Assembly (NCBI RefSeq): GCF_032854445.1
Contig: NC_088296.1
Coordinates: 3,185,246-3,249,245 of the forward strand
Source: Liolophura sinensis
Lineage: Eukaryota; Mollusca; Polyplacophora; Chitonida; Chitonidae
DNA: 64,000 bases
Direction of reading: 5' to 3'
The position numbers and the translations under genes are program-made. Shown one piece after another: positions 12,201-21,200 of the stretch (its first letter is position 1; each line of letters starts with the position of its first letter). The notes beneath the pieces are model-generated. The model had not been told where the DNA came from. It saw nothing but the letters and a program-made list of their open reading frames with translations, and searched no databases.

Positions 12201-15200
12201 AGATCTAACAATAACAAAAGGAATTTTTGTATGAGTGTATGTGATCACCACTGTTTATTCAACAGATTTCAAGGGCCTCCGACCAGTCCCAATAGCATAG
12301 TTGGTAGAGCATCCCCTTGGGGAGCAGTAGATCCAGGGTCAGTCCTGTGTCGGGTCACACCTAAGACCTTAAAACAGGAAGTTGTAACTTTCTCGCTTGG
12401 CGTTCAACCTCGCTTGCTTGACCTGTATCAGTATAATGGCTTTGTCGGGGCTTACTTGCCTTCAGTAAGGTGCATCAGTGAAGCAGCACTAGATAAAAGA
12501 GCAGTGGAAATCCGTCCTGCAACAAAGAGGCTCATTATACGTACATGCACCCTAAGGATTCCTTCGTCGTCATGTGACTGAAAAATTGTTAAGTACGAAG
12601 TTAAACCCCAAGCACTCACTCACTCACTCACTCACTCAAGGGCCTCCGTGGTCAAGGTGGCTAGTGTGCCAGCGTAGCGCGATGACCCAGGAGTCTGTCA
12701 CCAATGGGGTCACTGCGAGTTCAAGTCCTGCTCATACTGACTTCCTCTTCGGTGGTACGTGCGAAGGTTTGCCAGCAACCTACCAATGGTTGTGGGTTTC
12801 AGCCTGATTTCATCCCATGATAATGCCATGAATGCTGTTAACTTTTCATTTATCTTTTCTTTTTTTTCTTTTTTTTTTGTTTTGTCTGTTTTTGTTGTAT
12901 CTGAAAAGTAATGTCACCTTAATTATGTATATGAAATATTCCATGCATGTACATTTTGAGACAGAATTCTTAATGATGTTAATCCACTATTATCCTGTAA
13001 TGGATATATATCAGTTTGAATTCATGGTGAAAAAGACAGTCTGAATCAACCAATATCCAGGTGAGGACACTGGGAGGTCTAAATCCCTTAAATTACCCTG
13101 TGCAACATATGCCGGTCAAAAGTTAATTCCTGGTATTTACTGATTTTATTTATAACTAAATGTAGCAGTTGCACATACAGATATTGTAGATAAGATTCAG
13201 AATTTAGTACACAGTAGTTTTATTTATTTATTGATTTATTTATTTATTTATTTTGATTGGTGTTTTATGCCTTACTCCAGAATATTTCACGTATACTACG
13301 GCGGCCAACGTTATGGTGGGAGGAAACCTTACAAAGCCTGGAGGAAACTCACGACCATCCGCAGATTGCTGGCAAACCTCCCCACTTACAGCCGGAGGGG
13401 AACACAGTAGTTTGTATTTTGGTGTGTTTAAACACGACCCATATCCTCATTTCCTGCTGACAGGCCATTTGTATTTTGGTGTATTTAAACACGACCCATA
13501 TCCTCATTTCCTGCTGACAGGCCGTTTATATTTTGGTGTGTTCAAACACGACCCATATCCTCATTTCCTGCTGACAGGCCGTTTGTATTTTGGTGTGTTT
13601 AAGCACGACCCATATCCTCTTTTCCTGCTGACAGGCCATTTGTATTTTGGTGGATGTAAATATGACCCATATCCTCATTTCCTGCTGACAGGCCATTTGT
13701 ATTTTGGTGTATGTAAACACGACCCATATCCTCATTTCCTGCTGATGGGCCGTTTGTATTTTGGTGTATGTAAACACGACCCATATCCTCATTTCCTGCT
13801 GACGGGCGGTTTGTATTTTGGTGTATTTAAACACGACCCATATCCTCATTTCCTGCTGACAGGCCATTTGACCCGCAGACGTATGAGGATGAGATTGATG
13901 AGGATGAAGTCCTGGATGAGGAAGGAAGGGCAAGGTTAAAGCTCAAGGTCAGATAATCAACCAATCACTGAGCAGCTCCATTGGGTGTCACTTGATCTCT
14001 CCTTTCAGAAAGGTCAATAAGGTCACTGACCAAACATTGATTGGCGTTTCGCTTTAGAGACATTACTCAATATTCAATTCACCGTCATTACACTTCCAGG
14101 TGGATGTGCTAGGATGGGTCTCACTGTCTCAAATGGTTAAACCATTGGCTCACCAGAATTAGGAGATTCACTTTATCTGATACCTGACAAGGGTTGGTGG
14201 TTTTCTCCAGCCTGATACCTGACAAGGGTTGGTGGTTTTCTCCAGCCTGATACCTGACAAGGGTTGGTGGTTTTCTCCAGCCTGATACCTGACAAGGGTT
14301 GGTGGTTTTCTCCAGCCTGATTCCTGACAAGGGTTGGTGGTTTTCTCCAGCCTGATACCTGACAAGGGTTGGTGGTTTTCTCCAGCCTGATTCCTGACAA
14401 GGGTTGGTGGTTTTCTCCAGCCTGATACCTGACAAGGGTTGGTGGTTTTCTCCAGGCTGATACCTGACAAGGGTTGGTGGTTTTCTCCAGCCTGATACCT
14501 GACAAGGGTTGGTGGTTTTCACCAGTGTGATACCTGACAAGGGTTGGTGGTTTTCACCAGTGTGATACCTGAAAAGGGTTGGTGGTTTTCACCAGCGTGA
14601 TACCTGACAAGGGTTGGTGGTTTTCTCCAGCCTCATACCTGACAAGGGTTGGTGGTTTTCTCCAGCCTGATACCTGACAAGGGTTGGTGGTTTTCTCCAG
14701 CCTGATACCTGACAAGGGTTGGTGGTTTTCTCCAGCCTGATTCCTGACAAGGGTTGCTGGTTTTCTCCAGCCTGATACCTGACAAGGGTTGGTGGTTTTC
14801 ACCAGTGTGATACCTGACAAGGGTTGGTGGTTTTCTCCAGCCTCATACCTGACAAGGGTTGGTGGTTTTCTCCAGCCTCATACCTGACAAGGGTTGCTGG
14901 TTTTCTCCAGCCTGATACCTGACAAGGGTTGCTGGTTTTCTCCAGCCTCATACCTGACAAGGGTTGGTGGTTTTCTCCAGCCTCATACCTGACAAGGGTT
15001 GGTGGTTTTCTCCAGCCTGATACCTGACAAGGGTTGGTGGTTTTCTCCAGCCTGATACCTGACAAGGGTTGGTGGTTTTCACCAGTGTGATACCTGAAAA
15101 GGGTTGGTGGTTTTCACCAGTGTGATACCTGAAAAGGGTTGGTGGTTTTCACCAGCGTGATACCTGAAAAACTTACAGGGGTTAGTGGCTTTCTCCAGGC

Positions 15201-18200
15201 ACTGTGCTTACGTCCAAACTGCCCATAAACTAGAACACTGTGATATTCTGGAGCACGGGATTAAACATGGACCAAATAAACAAAAATGAAAAGTCTTAAG
15301 CATTATACTGATTTTTGCAAATTGGATTTATTGGAATTAATGGACTTGTACAAAGATCAAGGGTTTTATCCCTGTATCGATGAAGTATTTTGTAGTATAC
15401 ACACAATATAAAGCAAGCATCAATCAGTAAATAATTCAACCATTTGAAAGTTTCTCCTTGTTGAAACTAATATTTTGCCTCTGTTAACTTGTGTGAATAT
15501 TTTTGAGTACAATGTGAAGCACCTGACAAATTAAACTAAGATTTTGCTGTTGCCATGGTAACAGGTGGAGAACACAATACGCTGGAGAACGAAGAAAGAC
15601 GAGGAAGGAAATGAAATCCGAGATGAAAACGGCAATGTGGAAAAGGAGAGCAATGGGAGGATTGTCCGCTGGTCGGATGGGAGGTGAGATGGGGAAGATT
15701 CAACGGACAAATGTGAGGCCTGGGCCAGTTGTTTAGAAGTGTATTAAGAGTTAACCCTGGCTTAAATCTGAATACCAGTCTTGGTCTAATATAAAACTAG
15801 TGGCACTTTTATAGTCCAGACTACCAGGCTTAGCCTAATACAAAACTTGTGGCACTTTCATTGTCCAGACTACCGGGCTTGGTCTAATACAAAACTTATG
15901 GCAGTTTTATAGTCCAGACTACCAGGCTTGGTCTAATACAAAACTAGAGGCACTTTTATAGTCCAGACTACCAGGTTTAGCCTAATGCAAAACTTGTGAC
16001 ACTTTTATAGTCCAGACTACCAGGCTTAGCCTAATACAAAACTTGTGGCAGTTTCATTGTCCAGACTACCAGGCTTAGCCTAATACAAAACTTGTGGCAC
16101 TTTCATTGTCCAGACTACCAGGCTTAGCCTAATACAAAACTTGTGACAATTTTATAGTCCAGACTACCAGGTTTAGCCTAATACAAAACTTGTGACACTT
16201 TTATAGTCCAGACTACCAGGCTTGGTCTAATACAAAACTTGTGGCACTTTTATAGTCCAGACTACCAGGCTTGGTCTAATACAAAACTTGTGACACTTTC
16301 ATTGTCCAGACTACCAGGCTTGGCCTAATACAAAACTAGTGGCACTCTTATAGTCCAGACTACCAGTCTTGGCCTAATACAAAACTTGTGGCACTTTCAT
16401 TGTCCAGACTACCGGGCTTGGTCTAATACAAAACTTATGGCAGTTTTATAGTCCAGACTACCAGGCTTAGCCTAATACAAAACTTGTGGCACTTTCATTG
16501 TCCAGACTACCGGGCTTGGTCTAATACAAAACTTATGGCAGTTTTATAGTCCAGACTACCAGGCTTGGTCTAATACAAAACTAGAGGCGTTTTTATAGTC
16601 CAGACTACCAGGTTTAGCCTAATACAAAACTTGTGACACTTTTATAGTCCAGACTACCAGGCTTAGCCTAATACAAAACTTGTGACACTTTTATAGTCCA
16701 GACTACCAGGCTTGGTCTAATACAAAACTTATGGCAGTTTTATAGTCCAGACTACCAGGTTTAGCCTAATGCAAAACTTGTGACACTTTTATAGTCCAGA
16801 CTACCAGGCTTGGTCTAATACAAAACTAGTGACACTTTTATAGTCCAGACTACCAGGCTTAGCCTAATACAAAACTTGTGACACTTTTATAGTCCAGACT
16901 ACCAGGCTTGGTCTAATACAAAACTTATGGCAGTTTTATAGTCCAGACTACCAGGCTTGGTCTAATACAAAACTAGAGGCACTTTTATAGTCCAGACTAC
17001 CAGGTTTAGCCTAATGCAAAACTTGTGACACTTTTATAGTCCAGACTATCAGGCTTGGCCTAATACAAAACTAGAGGCACTTTTATAGTCCAGACTACCA
17101 GGCTTAGCCTAATACAAAACTTGTGACACTTTTATAGTCCAGACTACCAGGCTTGGTCTAATACAAAACTTATGGCAGTTTTATAGTCCAGACTACCAGG
17201 TTTAGCCTAATGCAAAACTTGTGACACTTTTATAGTCCAGACTACCAGGCTTGGTCTAATACAAAACTAGTGACACTTTTATAGTCCAGACTACCAGGCT
17301 TAGCCTAATACAAAACTTGTGACACTTTTATAGTCCAGACTACCAGGCTTGGTCTAATACAAAACTTATGGCAGTTTTATAGTCCAGACTACCAGTCTTG
17401 GTCTAATACAAAACTTATAGCAGTTTCATAGTCCAGACTACCAGGCTTAGCCTAATACAAAACTTGTGACACTTTTATAGTCCAGACTACCAGGCTTGGT
17501 CTAATACAAAACTTATGGCAGTTTTATAGTCCAGACTACCAGGCTTGGTCTAATACAAAACTTATGGCAGTTTTATAGTCCAGACTACCAGGCTTGGCCT
17601 AATACAAAACTTATGGCAGTTTTATAGTCCAGACTACCAGTCTTGGTCTAATACAAAACTTATGGCAGTTTTATAGTGCACTTTATGCAGTTTTAGTTAT
17701 ATTTAGAAGACAAAGCTACATTGGTTGGATTGGCCTATCTCAGAAAAAAGTGTCTACACAGAATAATGCCTTTAGAATGTGCTTGAATAAACACCTTGCA
17801 AACGTGCAAAAAGGTTGAAGAATTGCTGTATGCCCAGTTACCTTATTTTGCTAGGTAGTTATTCTTCTTCAGAACAGGAAGTTACCTGCTGAAGTTCGGT
17901 GGTTTATTCCAGGCAATGTGGTGTACTGTACTTGACCTGAAGTGTAGTGTGTTAACATGCATCAGAAACACAGAAAGGCCTAAAAATGACACTTTTGGTG
18001 GCAACACTTAAGTTTTTGTGATAAAAAAATTAATCAAACTTTACATGAAAATGAATAAATCAGTCACAACCAAGCAAACGGTGTCACTTGAAAAATGCTA
18101 AGCTTTGGGTACTCCACCAACAAACCATACTGGCTGACATTAAGAACTATCAAATAAATGAATTCAAAGCTCAGAAAGAGGAAAATATAAAGTGGTTATT

Positions 18201-21200
18201 TATTGCTTTTTGTTCTTTTTGTTAAGGATGCATTTTCTTTACATCCTTTTCTTTACATCCTTTTCTCTTATACTTGTTCTTAATGACCTCCGAGAAACAG
18301 AAAAAATGAAGAAAATTTCCAACCATGTGTTCTGAATATATCACATTTGTGGTTTTTCTCAGTTTGTGCTAACGCAATGAAAATTCAGACATTGTCAGGA
18401 GTGTGTTACTTGTACTTCCTGTTTCAGCATGTCCCTGCATCTCGGCGAAGAGGTCTTTGATATTCACACAATGCCCCTGCAGGGAGACTACAATCATTTG
18501 TTTGTGAGGCAGGGAACAGGGTTACAGGGGCAGGCTGTCTTCAAAACAAAGCTGACCTTCAGGTGAGAAACATATGTTGATTGACTGATACCGTGAGGTA
18601 GATTTCTGAGTAACATGCTCTCTGATTGGCAGAGAGAGTGAGGTAGAACGGTGTCGTGTGTGTCTGATTGGTCAAAGTAGTGAAGTAGATTTCTGATTAT
18701 GTAACATGCTCTCTGGTTGGCCAAGACGTTGATGTAGCACAGTCATCTGTGTAACATGCAGTCTGACTGGTTGAAACAGTGGAGTATATTTCTGGCATGT
18801 ATCTAACCTGCTATTTGATTGGCTGAGACATTGAGGCTGATTTATGCTCTGTGTGTACACCTATACCTCATTAAAACATGTTCTTGGATCAATGCGTTCG
18901 CTGTGAGTTCAAGTCCAGCTCATGCAGGCTTCCTCTCAGTGAGGTAGATGGCTGCTGTGTGATATGCTCAGTGAGGTAGATGGCTGCTGTGTGATATGCT
19001 CAGTGAGGTAGATGGCTGCTGTGTGATATGCTCAATGAGGTATATGGCTGCTGTGTAATATGCTCAGTGAGGTAGATGGCTGCTGTGTAATATGCTCAGT
19101 GAGGTATATGGCTGCTGTGTGATATGCTCAATGGGGTAGATGGCTGCTGTGTGATATGCTCAGTGAGGTAGATGGCTGCTGTGTGATATGCTCAGTGAGG
19201 TAGATGGCTGCTGTGTAATATGCTCAGTGAGGTAGATGGCTGCTGTGTGATATGCTCAATGAGGTAGATGGCTGCTGTGTGATATGCTCAGTGAGGTAAA
19301 TGGCTGCTGTGTAATATGCTCAGTGAGGTAGATGGCTGCTGTGTGATATGCTCAGTGAGGTAGATGGCTGCTGTGTAATATGCTCAGTGAGGTAGATGGC
19401 TGCTGTGTGATATGCTCAGTGAGGTAGATGGCTGCTGTGTGATATGCTCAGTGAGGTAAATGGCTGCTGTGTAATATGCTCAGTGAGGTAGATGGCTGCT
19501 GTGTGATATGCTCAGTGAGGTAAATGGCTGCTGTGTAATATGCTCAGTGAGGTAGACTGCTGCTGTGTGATATGCTCAGTGAGATAGATTGCTGCTGTGT
19601 GATATGCTCAGTGAGGTAGATGGCTGCTGTGTGATATGCTCAGTGAGGTAGATGGCTGCTGTGTGATATGCTCAGTGAGGTAGATGGCTGCTGTGTGATA
19701 TGCTCAATGGGGTAGATGGCTGCTGTGTGATATGCTCAGTGAGGTAGATGGCTGCTGTGTGATATGCTCAGTGAGGTAGATGGCTGCTGTGTGATATGCT
19801 CAGTGAGGTAGATGGCTGCTGTGTAATATACTCAGTGAGGTAGATGGCTGCTGTGTAATATGCTCAGTGAGGTAGATGGCTGCTGTGTAATATGCTCAGT
19901 GAGGTAGATGGCTGCTGTGTGATATGCTCAGTGAGGTAGATGGCTGCTGTGTGATATGCTCAATGAGGTAGATGGCTGCTGTGTAATATGCTCAGTGAGG
20001 TAGATGGCTGCTGTGTGATATGCTCAGTGAGGTAGATGGCTGCTGTGTGATATGCTCAGTGAGGTAAATGGCTGCTGTGTAATATGCTCAGTGAGGTAGA
20101 TGGCTGCTGTGTGATATGCTCAGCGAGGTAGATGGCTGCTGTGTAATATGCTCAGTGAGGTAGATGGCTGCTGTGTAATATACTCAGTGAGGTAGATGGC
20201 TGCTGTGTAATATGCTCAGTGAGGTAGATGGCTGCTGTGTAATATGCTCAGTGAGGTATATGGCTGCTGTGTAATATGCTCAGTGAGGTAGATGGCTGCT
20301 GTGTAATATGCTCAGTGAGGTAGATGGCTGCTGTGTGATATGCTTAGTGAGGTAGATGGCTGCTGTGTAATATGCTCAGTGAGGTAAATGGCTGCTGTGT
20401 AATATGCTCAGTGAGGTAGATGGCTGCTGTGTAATATGCTCAATGAGGTAGATGGCTGCTGTGTAATATGCTCAGTGAGGTAGATGGCTGCTGTGTAATA
20501 TGCTCAGTGAGGTAGATGGCTGCTGTGTAATATGCTCAGTGAGGTAGATCGCTGCTGTGTGATATGCTCAGTGAGGTAGATCGCTGCTGTGTGATATACT
20601 CTTTGAGGTAGATCGCTGCTGTCTGATATTCTCAATGGCGTAGATTGCTGCTGTGTAATATGCTCAGTGAGGTAGATGGCTGCTGTGTAATATACTCAAT
20701 GAGGTAGACTGCTGCTGTGTGATATGTTCAGTGAGGCGGATCGCTGCTGTGTGATATTCATTGACATCAAGATAGAAGTTGTTTTCAGAGTAAATCATGC
20801 TCTATTTAAGTACACAAGCAACTGAAATCAATGTGGAACCCTGTTATATACGCCCATGGTAACTTCCAGCACATAATGAAGATATATGTTCCCATGGAAA
20901 ATGTGGTTGACGTTGTGTTTGTAACTCTGAAGGCTAATAGGGACAGGAACTACTTGGTTTGAATCTAGACTCTGTTGATTCGGATGGGGCCTTTAGTCAG
21001 GAGGTTTGTCACGCACATGTAGCTGGTGAGGTTTCGAGGTTTCTCCATGATGGCTGTGCTCATCTTCTTCCAGCAGTGAACTTGATCACAGCGGCATCAT
21101 TGAAAAATCTTTGATTACATTATAAAATACCCATTAAATGAATAGATTAATAAGGGTACTGATATTGTAAGACTTACAGCACGAGGAGTAAAACCAAAGC

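Noticed and set aside
13253..13939. 228-residue + strand open frame through the 57-bp array into exon 6
   Set aside because: It is out of frame with LEO1 exon 6, and the 57-bp period explains its openness.
14121..15065. Several minus-strand open frames in the 35-bp array
   Set aside because: A 35-bp unit reads in all three frames in turn, so all three are open if the unit lacks stops.
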